Part shown: positions 16,658-25,825 of the stretch, piece by piece
Layout of the letters: the number at the start of each line of letters is the position of its first letter
Position numbering within the stretch: the first letter of the stretch is position 1
DNA from: Eubacteriales bacterium
GTDB lineage: Bacteria; Bacillota; Clostridia; Tissierellales; Dethiosulfatibacteraceae
Direction of reading: 5' to 3'
Length of the DNA stretch: 49,669 bases
Assembly: GCA_030694905.1 (NCBI GenBank)
Contig: JAUYTY010000020.1
Location: 1-49,669 of the forward strand
Translations under genes and position numbers: made by a program
The notes under the pieces: generated by a model
Database searches by the model: none
What the model was told of the DNA's origin: nothing
The model's input: only the letters and a program-made list of their open reading frames with translations

Positions 16658-19228
16658 CTAATCCTCCATCAGTGCTGACAGCTTATGGGCAAGAAACTTG
16701 GAATTCTGGGAATCATTGATTTCAGTATGCCTGCAAGGCATTTCAATGAACTCAAAATCAGAGGCATTGCCCTTCCAAAAATCGACTGCCTGCAGATTCT
16801 GTATCTTGTCCTTTACGCTCTTGAAGTAATGTATCCTGCCGTTGTAATACTCCGGTCTGTACATGCCATAAGCATAGGCCAGGGGACCTTCTATGGCGGA
16901 CCTTCCGGTCAATTGACTCTGATTGCCCTGAAGGGAAGCCACATAGCGTTTCTTCAAACCTTTGTTGCGCAGGAGTGACATCATGGTGGCTGTCTTTTTA
17001 ACGACCAATCCGGGTATATGGGTCACCCTGTGGTCTTTCAATTCACCTAAGCTATTGACAAACTGCCTGGACAGCTTTCTCTTCTTGCCGGTGGCATAGA
17101 CAGAGTCAAACATGGCCAAAATGCCTACAACATAACCCCTTTGCTTCAGTCCGACTGCAATCTTGAACGCTAAAACCCCGCCATAGCATGTGCCACACAG
17201 ATTATAGGGGCCGATGGGATCCAGACTGACAATCTCATCCACATACCGCTCGCAAATCTGATCAAAGCTCAGTGGATGGAACCACCCCTCAGCATTCGGG
17301 TCAAAGCGCAAGCCATAGACTGGCCTGCTTTCCTCCATGAATTGAGCCAGATGGTGATAGGTCACCGCTTCTCCATCACCGGAATGGACGCAGATCAGCG
17401 GGTTTTTGTAGCCGGATGCCTTGATCGGGAACAGAAATTTGAAGTTGCCGACCACGCTTTCATAGTGGTCAATATAATCTGACAGCTCAGCGACGGTGCT
17501 ATTGTTGAAGAACACGTTCACCGGCACCTGAATGCCGTATTGATTCTCTATTTCGCTGAACAATGCGGCTGCAGCCAGAGAATCGCCACCAGCTTCAAAG
17601 AAATTGTCACTCAAGCCGATATTCTTCCTATTCAGGATGTTTTGCCAGGAGCCTATCAGAAATCGTTGGGTTTCAGTCAGCCCGTTAAATGGCGGGACAC
17701 CTGCCGATCGATCTGAAACAGTGTGCGGAGCCTTATCGGGATAGCGTGAAGAAAGCAGGCCAAACAGCTGCTTTCTCTGAATCTTGCCATTCTGTCCGAC
17801 AGGAATCTCATCAACGACATATAGCAATGAAGGCATCTTGAAGTGAGGCACCTTTCCAGTCAGATAACGCCTCAATGTATTGAGATCAGTCGTTTTGGAT
17901 TCCTTAGGCACGACAACCGCCCCCACATCCTCTGACCCATAGCGGTTTGGATAGGGGAAAACCGCCACCGACTTGATATCTTCATGTCCGAGCAGGAAGC
18001 TCTCGACCTCATAGGGGGAAACCTTCTCGCCACCCCGGTTGATCATTTCCTTGATCCGCCCGGTGATGAAAATATAGCCGTCTTCATCCACATACCCCAT
18101 GTCACCGGTATGGAACCAGCCATCGGTAAAGCATAGCGCATTGACCTCCGGCAGATTCTCGTAGCCGGAAAACACGCAGGGACCCTTTATCAGTATTTCG
18201 CCATCGACAACGCTCACCAGACTGCCGGCAGATATACCGACAGAGCCTTCCTTATACCCTTTGGGTGCGCCATAGGTGGTAGCAATCAGCTTGGTCTCAG
18301 TCATGCCATATGTCTGGATCACCGATGTTTTGAAGGCATCCTCCAAATATCCCTTCAGCTTTCCGGGAAGTGGAGCACCACTGGATCTGACAAATCTCAG
18401 CGATGTTATGCCCAAATCAATCTGATTATACTTCAGATAATCCGCCAGAGAATTCAAGACAGCAGGCGATGCCGTAAAAAGGGTGATGCCTTTGCTTTTG
18501 ATCATGTTGACGAATTCGTTGTGATTGAAGACATTGGTGATCATAACACACCCACCGGTAGACAATATCGCCAGCATAGCATTTATTGAAGTTAATTTTG
18601 ACATTTTAGTGACGATCAGCATCTTGTCATTTTCATTGTAGCCAAAGCTTTGCACAGTCGATTCGATACCGCAAAGATGATTTAATGTTGTTGTTGGAAC
18701 GATTTTTGGGGTGCTGGTGGTTCCGGATGTGGTGCTCAGATTGGCTAAATCATCAGTCCTGTAGCCAATATCGCCATATCGGACGGTCGCCGAATGGACA
18801 AGCTCAAAGGAACAGCTTATTTGCCCCATATCGCCCGACAGATCAAAATGAACAAGACCAAATCCAGAATCCCGGATAAGGGATGCCAGCTCCGGGTCAC
18901 TTTTATCTGTCAACAGGTAATCTGTGCTTAGAAGCGTTATATAATCGATCAGCCTCTTTCCTGCAAGATCCCTATCCACTGTGACCAACACATTGCATTC
19001 CATAATGGGAAGCGCCAGCAGACTTGTTGCCAGGCCGTTATCGGAAAGAATAGCGATTCGCTCATGTCCCTGGATATCATGCATAGCAATAAAGTCGCTG
19101 AAGGCCCTATAGACAACAGCGAAATCGCCATAGCTGGCACCCTTGCCGTCAGATTTCAGTACAGCGGGGCGACCCGGTTCGGTTTTTGCGTAGCTGAAGA
19201 TTTTGTTTGAGATGGCTTGATTGTTCAT
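16658..19228 (-). CDS. A-PCP-TE synthetase (adenylation, carrier, Cys-thioesterase), copy 1
   Basis: 856 residues, NRPS-like but without a condensation domain. Adenylation domain about 1-495: P-loop TTSGTTSTPK (166-175, with Ser where Gly is usual), YGMTETK (307-313), TGDMGYVDEDGYIFITGR (374-391) and catalytic Lys482 in NGKIQRKQL. Carrier about 515-590, with the phosphopantetheine serine Ser550 in EAGGDSL. Thioesterase about 600-856: nucleophile elbow CGTCYGG with Cys681, Asp708 in MFDSVY, His834 in PCRHTEI. Predicted action: ATP-dependent activation of a carboxylic acid, loading on the carrier, then release to water or an acceptor. No signal peptide or membrane segment; cytosolic. It sits between TAXI copy 2 (19 bp upstream) and TRAP copy 1. 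A cognate phosphopantetheinyl transferase is not in the window. The substrate cannot be predicted confidently. Confidence 0.88.
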   Translation of the reverse strand: MNNQAISNKIFSYAKTEPGRPAVLKSDGKGASYGDFAVVYRAFSDFIAMHDIQGHERIAILSDNGLATSLLALPIMECNVLVTVDRDLAGKRLIDYITLLSTDYLLTDKSDPELASLIRDSGFGLVHFDLSGDMGQISCSFELVHSATVRYGDIGYRTDDLANLSTTSGTTSTPKIVPTTTLNHLCGIESTVQSFGYNENDKMLIVTKMSKLTSINAMLAILSTGGCVMITNVFNHNEFVNMIKSKGITLFTASPAVLNSLADYLKYNQIDLGITSLRFVRSSGAPLPGKLKGYLEDAFKTSVIQTYGMTETKLIATTYGAPKGYKEGSVGISAGSLVSVVDGEILIKGPCVFSGYENLPEVNALCFTDGWFHTGDMGYVDEDGYIFITGRIKEMINRGGEKVSPYEVESFLLGHEDIKSVAVFPYPNRYGSEDVGAVVVPKESKTTDLNTLRRYLTGKVPHFKMPSLLYVVDEIPVGQNGKIQRKQLFGLLSSRYPDKAPHTVSDRSAGVPPFNGLTETQRFLIGSWQNILNRKNIGLSDNFFEAGGDSLAAAALFSEIENQYGIQVPVNVFFNNSTVAELSDYIDHYESVVGNFKFLFPIKASGYKNPLICVHSGDGEAVTYHHLAQFMEESRPVYGLRFDPNAEGWFHPLSFDQICERYVDEIVSLDPIGPYNLCGTCYGGVLAFKIAVGLKQRGYVVGILAMFDSVYATGKKRKLSRQFVNSLGELKDHRVTHIPGLVVKKTATMMSLLRNKGLKKRYVASLQGNQSQLTGRSAIEGPLAYAYGMYRPEYYNGRIHYFKSVKDKIQNLQAVDFWKGNASDFEFIEMPCRHTEINDSQNSKFLAHKLSALMED

Positions 19229-19247
19229 ACCTTACCTCTATTCCTAT

Positions 19248-20249
19248 CTAATCTAAGACGCCGATTTCCCGATAATACATTTCAGCTCCCGGATGCAACG
19301 GGTAGACAGATCCCAAAGGCATCGATCCACCTGTTATGTCCTTGAGAGAAGCATGAACATTTGCCAGGTAATTCAGATTCTCATGTATTGATTTGGTAAC
19401 CTTGTAAACCGTTTCCATGTCAGTATCTGCGGATGTTGCCAGATAGGATGAGTCAGACACGGTATGGATATCATAGTCCTGAAAGCTGTAGGTTCCCGCC
19501 AGCATGGTATATAGACCGTAGCCATGCTGATCCACCAGGACATTTAGCTTTTCAGTGTCAAATTCCAGCAGTAAAAGCGGCGTGCTGACAGCGGTTTCCA
19601 CCACAGGCGGGGCGGGGGATATGGTGAACAGGACCATGGCGTCAATCGCACCGTCGGACAGCATGGCGGATGAGTCGGTTTGACTTTTCGTCAGCATAGC
19701 GCACCCCCAAGCAGACATGTCATCAACAGTCAATCCGTAAGCCTCCAGCAATTTGATAAATGTGCCCTCCGCAGATGAACCAGGTGTGCCGACAGATAGC
19801 CTGATCTTGATTTTGTCGGTTATAATTTCCTCAAAGGTGGTCACACCAAGAGATTCCGATACCACAATCTGAAAGACAGATGGATAAAGGGCTGCAACGG
19901 CTCTCAAATCTTCGGATTTTGAGGCATGCGCCACAGTGTTGTGAATCAGGGCAAATTCCGCTTCCTTGCTGACCAGCCGGCTTATGTTGGAGCTGGAGTT
20001 GCCTGGTGTGATCTGGACGACAGATCCCGGATAGCTGATGCTGACGCATGCGCTTATGCCGCTGGTGATCATATCCCAGACGCCGCCAGGCGAGCCGCTT
20101 AGCATTGAGATGTCGATGGGAGATGTATCAAATGATGTGCCACCGGAAGTCGAAACGGTTGTGCCCGGACTGCTGGGAGCATTGCATGATGATGCGAATA
20201 TGATAACCACGATTAAAATTGCCACAAAATAAACATCAGATCTTTTCAT
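19248..20249 (-). CDS. TAXI-family TRAP solute-binding lipoprotein (copy 2)
   Basis: 333 residues with an N-terminal hydrophobic signal and lipobox ASSC (Cys22). TAXI features: GGVWDMITSGISACV near residue 56, PGNSSSNISRLVS, and the C-terminal HPGAEMYYREIGVLD shared with both other copies. It delivers a ligand to the TRAP permease encoded just upstream; the start (GGAGG, ATG 20249) overlaps the permease stop by 14 bp. The A-PCP-TE gene follows after 19 bp, so this pair belongs to the same transcript. It lacks the stretch equivalent to AGTGMFDEKHENI/AGTGVFETKHDQI seen in copies 1 and 3, a possible specificity difference. Confidence 0.9.
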   Translation of the reverse strand: MKRSDVYFVAILIVVIIFASSCNAPSSPGTTVSTSGGTSFDTSPIDISMLSGSPGGVWDMITSGISACVSISYPGSVVQITPGNSSSNISRLVSKEAEFALIHNTVAHASKSEDLRAVAALYPSVFQIVVSESLGVTTFEEIITDKIKIRLSVGTPGSSAEGTFIKLLEAYGLTVDDMSAWGCAMLTKSQTDSSAMLSDGAIDAMVLFTISPAPPVVETAVSTPLLLLEFDTEKLNVLVDQHGYGLYTMLAGTYSFQDYDIHTVSDSSYLATSADTDMETVYKVTKSIHENLNYLANVHASLKDITGGSMPLGSVYPLHPGAEMYYREIGVLD

Positions 20250-22143
20250 TGATAACCTCCATGGTTTTATGTTGATAATACAGATACACTAAGAGAACAA
20301 CAGCACCCGATGCAGCGGTCAATACAGGCTTCCCCGACAGGGCCAACAGACCAGCGACGGTGATGACGATCCTGTAAACCATATTCACTCTTCTCGAAAA
20401 CCACCAACTCTCCATACCCAGTGCCACAAGCCCCACCCCTATAAAAGCCGACACAAATGAAAACAGGATCTGACCCATCGAGCCGATCAACAGGATGGCG
20501 GGATTGAAGATAAAGACAAATGGCAGAATGTAAGCCACAATACCCATTCGCATAGCCATGAAGCCTACCGCCATGGGAGGCGCATCTGCTATGGTGGCTG
20601 CGGCAAATGAAGTCATGGCAACCGGTGGCGTGATGGTGGCCATGGCAGCAAAAAACAGGATAAACATATGGACGCTGATTGGCACATAACCCAAATTCAC
20701 CAGAATCGGCGCACACATGACAGCCGTAATCAGATAGGCAGAGGTAATATTCATAGCAAGGCCCAGAAACAGGGTGATGAACATGACAAGCATCAAAGTG
20801 ACAATGACAGAGACACTGCCGATTGACATGAGAGAAGAACTGAACTTGGCGGCAATGCCCGTGATGTTGACAACCCCTATCAGGATGCCGCAGGTGCCCA
20901 TAGTCGCCACAATCATGACACCTCTCTCGATAGATAGCTTAAAGGCATCGGAAATCCTGGCCGGATTCATGGGATGCTCCCTGTTCAAGAGATTGATGAA
21001 GATAATAATCCCGATGGATTCAAGCCCCACCCTGGATGGACTGATGCCCATCATGAGCCGGACAATCAGATAGGTCAGAGGCACAAAGAAACCAAAGCCC
21101 TTCTTCAATAGCGGCAGCAACGGTTTTTTATCATCGGGAAACAGGCCTTCGATTCCGATTTTGCGCGACCTGATGTCGATGGTGAAGAACAGCGCCGAGA
21201 AATAGAGCAGTGCAGGGAGAAATGCCATTCTTGCAACCTGGGCGTAAGGTATGCCCACCACCTCAGCCATCATAAAGGCCACTGAGCCCATGATGGGAGG
21301 CATGAAGACCCCGCCGACAGAGGAACAGCTCTCGACCGCAGCTGAAAAAACACTGGAATATCCCCGCTTTTTCATGGCCGGGATGGTCAAGGCTCCCGTG
21401 GTGGAGACATTGGCGATGGGACTGCCTGAAATCATCCCGAACAGAGCCGATGATACGATGGCTATCTTGGCCACACCACCCTTGCTGGAACCGGCAATGG
21501 CCGAAACAAAATCAAAGAGAAAATCACCTGCTCCTGATTTCAGGAAGAGACAGCCGTAAATCAGAAATATCATGATGTGGCCCGTTGCGATTCCAAGTGT
21601 GCTTCCCCATATGCCGTAATTGGAGAGAAACAGGCCGTCAACGGTATATAGCAGACTAAAACCCCTGTGGCCGAATTTACCCGGTATCAGGTGTCCGGAA
21701 AACATATACAGAAGTGCCAGCAGGCTAAGGGCAGGCAGCCATGGACCCAATACCCGCCTGGTTCCCTCGATGAGCAGGATGACAGTCAGGATTCCAAAAA
21801 AAACATCAGAGTCCAAAACCCTGTCAAGATAGCCATGGCGTTGAATCATCCGATCAAGATTCAGAGAGATATAGAGACTGACGCTGACAGAGGCCAGCGC
21901 AAGGAGCCAGTCATAAAATGGAACGCCATGGGTTCTTTTTGAGCCCGGTGACGCATAGCTTATGAAGATAATCGCAAAGAATGCACCAAGGCAGATGCTT
22001 CTGTGAAGCAATGGCTCAGGATAGAAAAGAACTGCCGCCATGAGATAGATGGCAATCGATATGGAAAGAATGTTCCTAGCCTTAAGAACGTTTTTGGGCA
22101 GTTGTCTTTTAATGCCGTTTTGCGTCAATGCAGTAAGCATCAT
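20236..22143 (-). CDS. TRAP transporter fused permease (DctQM type, copy 2)
   Basis: 635 residues, a full-length fused permease. Motifs parallel copy 1: FGMISGSPIANVSTTGALT, MPPIMGSVAFMMAEVVGIPY, LGLAMNITSAYLITAVMCAP and ITPPVAMTSFAAATIADAPP. Predicted ion-driven importer in the cytoplasmic membrane. It is the first gene of the five-gene operon; GAGGATAAA precedes ATG 22143, and a perfect-consensus promoter stands at 22227-22255. Having a second transporter ahead of a single A-PCP-TE gene suggests two imported substrates or a later insertion of one pair. Confidence 0.92.
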   Translation of the reverse strand: MMLTALTQNGIKRQLPKNVLKARNILSISIAIYLMAAVLFYPEPLLHRSICLGAFFAIIFISYASPGSKRTHGVPFYDWLLALASVSVSLYISLNLDRMIQRHGYLDRVLDSDVFFGILTVILLIEGTRRVLGPWLPALSLLALLYMFSGHLIPGKFGHRGFSLLYTVDGLFLSNYGIWGSTLGIATGHIMIFLIYGCLFLKSGAGDFLFDFVSAIAGSSKGGVAKIAIVSSALFGMISGSPIANVSTTGALTIPAMKKRGYSSVFSAAVESCSSVGGVFMPPIMGSVAFMMAEVVGIPYAQVARMAFLPALLYFSALFFTIDIRSRKIGIEGLFPDDKKPLLPLLKKGFGFFVPLTYLIVRLMMGISPSRVGLESIGIIIFINLLNREHPMNPARISDAFKLSIERGVMIVATMGTCGILIGVVNITGIAAKFSSSLMSIGSVSVIVTLMLVMFITLFLGLAMNITSAYLITAVMCAPILVNLGYVPISVHMFILFFAAMATITPPVAMTSFAAATIADAPPMAVGFMAMRMGIVAYILPFVFIFNPAILLIGSMGQILFSFVSAFIGVGLVALGMESWWFSRRVNMVYRIVITVAGLLALSGKPVLTAASGAVVLLVYLYYQHKTMEVINEKI

Positions 22144-22226
22144 TTTATCCTCTTTTTCATCAATACAACAATAATTACATTTATCCGATGACTAACAGTG
22201 CTAAGACCCCCACTCTGTTAATATTG

Positions 22227-22255
22227 ATTATACGGCAACATTTTTTAAGTGTCAA
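22227..22255 (-). promoter_or_regulatory. Consensus sigma-A promoter of the TRAP/TAXI/A-PCP-TE operon
   Basis: On the minus strand: TTGACA, 17-base spacer, TATAAT. The T-run before the -35 and the start (CTTAAAA) and end (CG) of the spacer are the same as in the manC promoter at 8729-8757, suggesting a shared origin or shared control. Confidence 0.85.
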
Positions 22256-22286
22256 AAAAATTCTGTCATTGTTTTTCGCGGACTTA

Positions 22287-22295
22287 TGATATAAT
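22287..22295 (+). promoter_or_regulatory. Extended -10 promoter for the DUF4910/radical SAM operon
   Basis: TGATATAAT at 22287-22295, 29 bases before the ATG at 22325, with no good -35 at 17 bases. It lies back to back with the strong leftward promoter at 22227-22255, so the two operons diverge from a ~180 bp control region. Confidence 0.55.
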
Positions 22296-22324
22296 GATTG
22301 TAAAAATGACAAGGACCACATCGG

Positions 22325-23641
22325 ATGAATACCATCGAGACATTTGAACGGCTTTTCCCTTTAAACAGAAGCATCACAGGAAACGGTCTGAGGCAATCCC
22401 TGAGCATCATCGGCGAGCATATTCCGCTGAATATGATTGAGTATCCCACAGGCATGTCCTGTTTCGATTGGGAGATCCCTAAGGAATGGAATGTCAAAGA
22501 GGCCTGGCTGGAAGACATGGAAGGCAACCGAATCATCGACTTTGCCGACTGCAACCTTCATCTGCTGGGCTACAGCATACCGTTTCAGGGAGTGATAAGA
22601 AGAGAGGAGCTGCTGCCTCATCTTTATACGCTAAAGGATATGCCTGGCGCAATCCCCTACGTGACATCCTTTTACGAGGAAAGATGGGGTTTTTGTGTGC
22701 CCTATAACATATTCGAAAGCCTCGACCGATCACACTACAGGGTGCATATTGATACAGAGCTGAAACCCGGCAGCCTTACCATCGGAGAAGGCTATCTAAG
22801 AGGCAGGTCAAAACAGGAAGTCCTGCTTCACACCTACATAGGACATCCCTCTATGGCCAATGACCAGCTTTCAGGCCCTTTGACGCTGATGATGGCCTGC
22901 AAATGGCTGCTGGATCACCAAGATAGTCTCAACTTCAGCTACAGGATATTGTTCTGTCCGGAAACCATTGGGACCATCGCCTATCTGAGCCAAAATATCG
23001 AGCATTTGAAATCACATCTGATTGCGGGTTATGTGGTGGCATTCACTGGAGACAGGGGACAGCTGACCTTTAAAATGTCCAAAGACAAAAATTCCCTTGC
23101 CAATAGGGCAGCCCTGAATATTTTGAAAACCGGACATAGAGAGCACCAAATCATGCCATACACACCCTACGGAGCCGACGAGCGCCAGTTCAACTCGCCG
23201 GGCATCAATCTGGAGACGGCAGCCATCATGCGTTCCGGTCCCGGCCGGTACAAAGAATACCACACATCCCTTGACAACAGGGATATCCTATCGGAGGAGA
23301 GCATCAAAGACAGCGCAGGGTTTCTCATTGAGATCATAAAGAACATAGAGGCCAACACAGCCATCAGCCCTATCCACACCATGTGCGAGCCCAAGCTGGA
23401 CAAGAGAGGACTCTATACAACCCTTGGCAAAAACGGAGAGGACAAGTCATTGGGCAGGCAGATTCTGGCCATCTGGGGATTGTCCGACAATCACGATGAC
23501 CTTATAGCCATAGCGGATACCTTGCAGGTTCCGGCTTACAGCTTAAATCAAGCACTTCACAAAGCAACAGAAGCAGGCATCATTAGAACCGAAAGGGAGA
23601 GCGAACATGATACTAAGAGCAAAGAACAAAACCCTGTTTGA
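22325..23641 (+). CDS. DUF4910 M28-like aminopeptidase-fold protein
   Basis: 438 residues. It matches the DUF4910/DUF2172 'aminopeptidase-like' proteins found in polysaccharide loci. Candidate zinc ligands in M28 order: His174 and Asp180 in GHPSMANDQLSG, Glu213 in CPETIGT, an acidic residue in GADERQF (285-286) and His313 in EYHTSLDN. The N-terminal ~150 residues hold the inserted beta domain; residues ~370-430 look like a winged helix. No signal peptide, so cytosolic. The family's reaction is not established; hydrolysis or formation of an amide on a sugar or peptide is plausible (inference). It opens the rightward operon and overlaps the radical SAM gene by 35 bp. Confidence 0.8.
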   Translation: MNTIETFERLFPLNRSITGNGLRQSLSIIGEHIPLNMIEYPTGMSCFDWEIPKEWNVKEAWLEDMEGNRIIDFADCNLHLLGYSIPFQGVIRREELLPHLYTLKDMPGAIPYVTSFYEERWGFCVPYNIFESLDRSHYRVHIDTELKPGSLTIGEGYLRGRSKQEVLLHTYIGHPSMANDQLSGPLTLMMACKWLLDHQDSLNFSYRILFCPETIGTIAYLSQNIEHLKSHLIAGYVVAFTGDRGQLTFKMSKDKNSLANRAALNILKTGHREHQIMPYTPYGADERQFNSPGINLETAAIMRSGPGRYKEYHTSLDNRDILSEESIKDSAGFLIEIIKNIEANTAISPIHTMCEPKLDKRGLYTTLGKNGEDKSLGRQILAIWGLSDNHDDLIAIADTLQVPAYSLNQALHKATEAGIIRTERESEHDTKSKEQNPV

Positions 23642-24719
23642 AAGCATCATCACAGAGCGCCAGCAGGCAAACAGCCGTCTCAACCTGACGGAAACAGAGC
23701 GGCAGCAAGGCATACTGCTATCCTATCCAAGAAGAATCGTCGCGGAGCTGACCAACGCGTGCAATATCAACTGCATCATGTGCGGCAGGGAACACGCTGA
23801 TTTCAAGCCCTCTTTTTTTGATGCCGGATGGCTCAGGCTTCTGGAAGAGGCCTTTACATATACAGAGGAGATTGTGCTCCACGGATGGGGAGAACCCACA
23901 ATACATCCCGAATTCGAAAAGATTCTCCAATACCTGAACGGATTTCCACTCAGAAAGTATTTCTGCACCAACGGCACCACGCTGGACAAAATCCAGGATA
24001 TGATCTTCAGGCATCATGTGGATATCATGGCAGTGAGCCTGGACGGCGCCGACAGCCACACCAACGATGCCATACGATACGGCTCGAAGCTGAACGACAT
24101 CGTCAGAGGTCTAAAGGCCATCACACATCAAAAGCAGATCAATCACCTGGATTATCCCCATGTGAACTTCGTCTTCACAGCCATGAAAAGAAACATCAAT
24201 CAGCTGCCGGAAATGATCAGACTGGCATCGGAGACCGGGGTCACAGAAGTGAAGGCGGTTTATCTCACATCCTTCTCGGAGGACATGGACAGGGAAGCCC
24301 TCTACAGGGAAAGAGAAAGGGTCAAAGCCATATTCGACAAGGCTACAGAGTTGGCGGACGCAAACGGCATCATGATCAAGCTGCCCTACGTGCAAGGGGA
24401 TGATCCGGCGGGATCCATGGTCCACAGGGAATGCTTCTTTCCCTACAGGGATCTGTTTATCGGATCTGACGGCTTTGTCAGGCCATGCGTCAGCACCAGC
24501 GACGCGCTGTTTGACATCAGGGACCACAGTGATTTCAGCGCGATCTGGAACCACGAAAAACTCAGGCAATATAGAAATCAGGTCAACGATATTGAAAACA
24601 TGCCTGAGGGCTGCAGAAGATGCTACCATTCCACCTGCGCCAACTGGAACAAAAAAGCTTCCTTCATACAAACAGGCGAGATGTTTGCTCCTGAGTGGAA
24701 GCTAAATAACATCAAATAA
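23607..24719 (+). CDS. Radical SAM/SPASM-type enzyme
   Basis: 370 residues. The cluster motif is CNINCIMC (Cys52, Cys56, Cys59; CX3CX2C). GWGEPTIH and SLDGADSHTND are typical core segments. The C-terminal part contributes Cys276, Cys294, Cys336, Cys339 and Cys344, a layout fitting a SPASM/twitch auxiliary Fe-S cluster. SPASM enzymes modify peptides or sugars and amino acids by radical chemistry; substrate unknown here. The start (GGGAGAGCGAAC before ATG) lies 35 bp inside the end of the DUF4910 gene, so the two are co-translated. No precursor peptide gene is visible beside it; the only RRE-like protein (9812-10228) is in another operon. Confidence 0.87.
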   Translation: MILRAKNKTLFESIITERQQANSRLNLTETERQQGILLSYPRRIVAELTNACNINCIMCGREHADFKPSFFDAGWLRLLEEAFTYTEEIVLHGWGEPTIHPEFEKILQYLNGFPLRKYFCTNGTTLDKIQDMIFRHHVDIMAVSLDGADSHTNDAIRYGSKLNDIVRGLKAITHQKQINHLDYPHVNFVFTAMKRNINQLPEMIRLASETGVTEVKAVYLTSFSEDMDREALYRERERVKAIFDKATELADANGIMIKLPYVQGDDPAGSMVHRECFFPYRDLFIGSDGFVRPCVSTSDALFDIRDHSDFSAIWNHEKLRQYRNQVNDIENMPEGCRRCYHSTCANWNKKASFIQTGEMFAPEWKLNNIK

Positions 24720-24736
24720 ATGTTGAAGGGTAAAAC

Positions 24737-25825
24737 ATGCTCACAAACTCAGAATTCGCCAAACAGGATTTTCTAACCGATGACAGTCATTTCGGGCAAG
24801 CCGGACATATCAGATCCGTACTGGTCAAAGGCGATGAAAATGTTAAGCCTTTTATTTCCATAGCCATCCCGACCTATAAAAGGGCACATCTGCTAAAGGA
24901 AGCTATAGAGAGCTGCCTCAACCAGAAGGATTACCGGGACTTCAATATCGTCATCACGGACAATGACCCGACCAGAGGCAACGAAACGGAGGGCGTCATT
25001 GAGAATATCCACTCAGACAAGATCCTCTACTACAAGAATGAAGAGAACATAGGGGCTCTGGCCAACTTCAACCGCTGCATCGAGATGTCCACAGGCAAAT
25101 ATGCCGTCATGCTCAACACCGACGACCTTCTGGCTGATGATTATCTTAAGAAATTGAATGGGTTGCTGGTAAGATATCCAACTGCCGATGTGATGCTACC
25201 GGATATTGATATAGAAATAGACGGCAAGATCAAGAGACAGAAGGCCTATCAAAGCCTCATGCGGAAAATCTCAAGATTTGCCGACCTTGACCGGACAGCC
25301 ATCAGGCTCAACATAAACGACTTCATCCTGTACAACCCTGCAGGCTCGCCATCGGGGGTTGCCTACAGACGGGAATCATTCTTGGCATCTCAGGGATTCA
25401 ATCCCAAATGGCACCCGACAGGAGACAAGGTCCTATACATCAACCTAAGCCTAAAGAATCAGGTGTATCTGACAAGCATCAATGCAGGGAGATACAGATT
25501 CCTTGACAATATAACCCAGGAGTCGGGGATGCGCACCCTGTTTGTTTCCCAGGGAATCCATATCAACCGGTACCTGTCGAAAAGGCTCAACAAGAAATGG
25601 ATCAACCGATACTACAAAGGAGCAACCTACTATCGGTTGAACAGGCCTTCAAACAAGAAATTCGGGATCGAACCGGACAAGGAATCAATAAACGGGCTGT
25701 TTGAAACACAGCCAAATATCCTTGATTTCATGTTTTTTTCACTGATTTGGCTGATAGCTCTCAAATGTTGGTTTTTCAGAGTATTGGCCGCGGCATTCAG
25801 AACCTATTTGCGAGGTGCTAAATGA
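24737..25825 (+). CDS. GT2-family glycosyltransferase
   Basis: 362 residues. After a ~38-residue N-terminal extension comes FISIAIPTYKR, then ITDNDPTRGNE, NFNRCIEMSTGKY and a DXD-like NTDDLL. The same arrangement is found in the GT2 at 1882-2967, so they are paralogues of one subfamily. The hydrophobic segment near the C-terminus (FMFFSLIWLIALKCWFF) may attach it to the membrane. It follows the radical SAM gene by 17 bp and overlaps the guanylyltransferase gene by four bases (ATGA). Sugar specificity unknown. Confidence 0.88.
   Translation: MLTNSEFAKQDFLTDDSHFGQAGHIRSVLVKGDENVKPFISIAIPTYKRAHLLKEAIESCLNQKDYRDFNIVITDNDPTRGNETEGVIENIHSDKILYYKNEENIGALANFNRCIEMSTGKYAVMLNTDDLLADDYLKKLNGLLVRYPTADVMLPDIDIEIDGKIKRQKAYQSLMRKISRFADLDRTAIRLNINDFILYNPAGSPSGVAYRRESFLASQGFNPKWHPTGDKVLYINLSLKNQVYLTSINAGRYRFLDNITQESGMRTLFVSQGIHINRYLSKRLNKKWINRYYKGATYYRLNRPSNKKFGIEPDKESINGLFETQPNILDFMFFSLIWLIALKCWFFRVLAAAFRTYLRGAK

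Noticed and set aside
16658-19228. Reading the A-PCP-TE gene as a full NRPS module
   Set aside because: No condensation domain or second module, and the partners are transporters, so peptide assembly is not supported.
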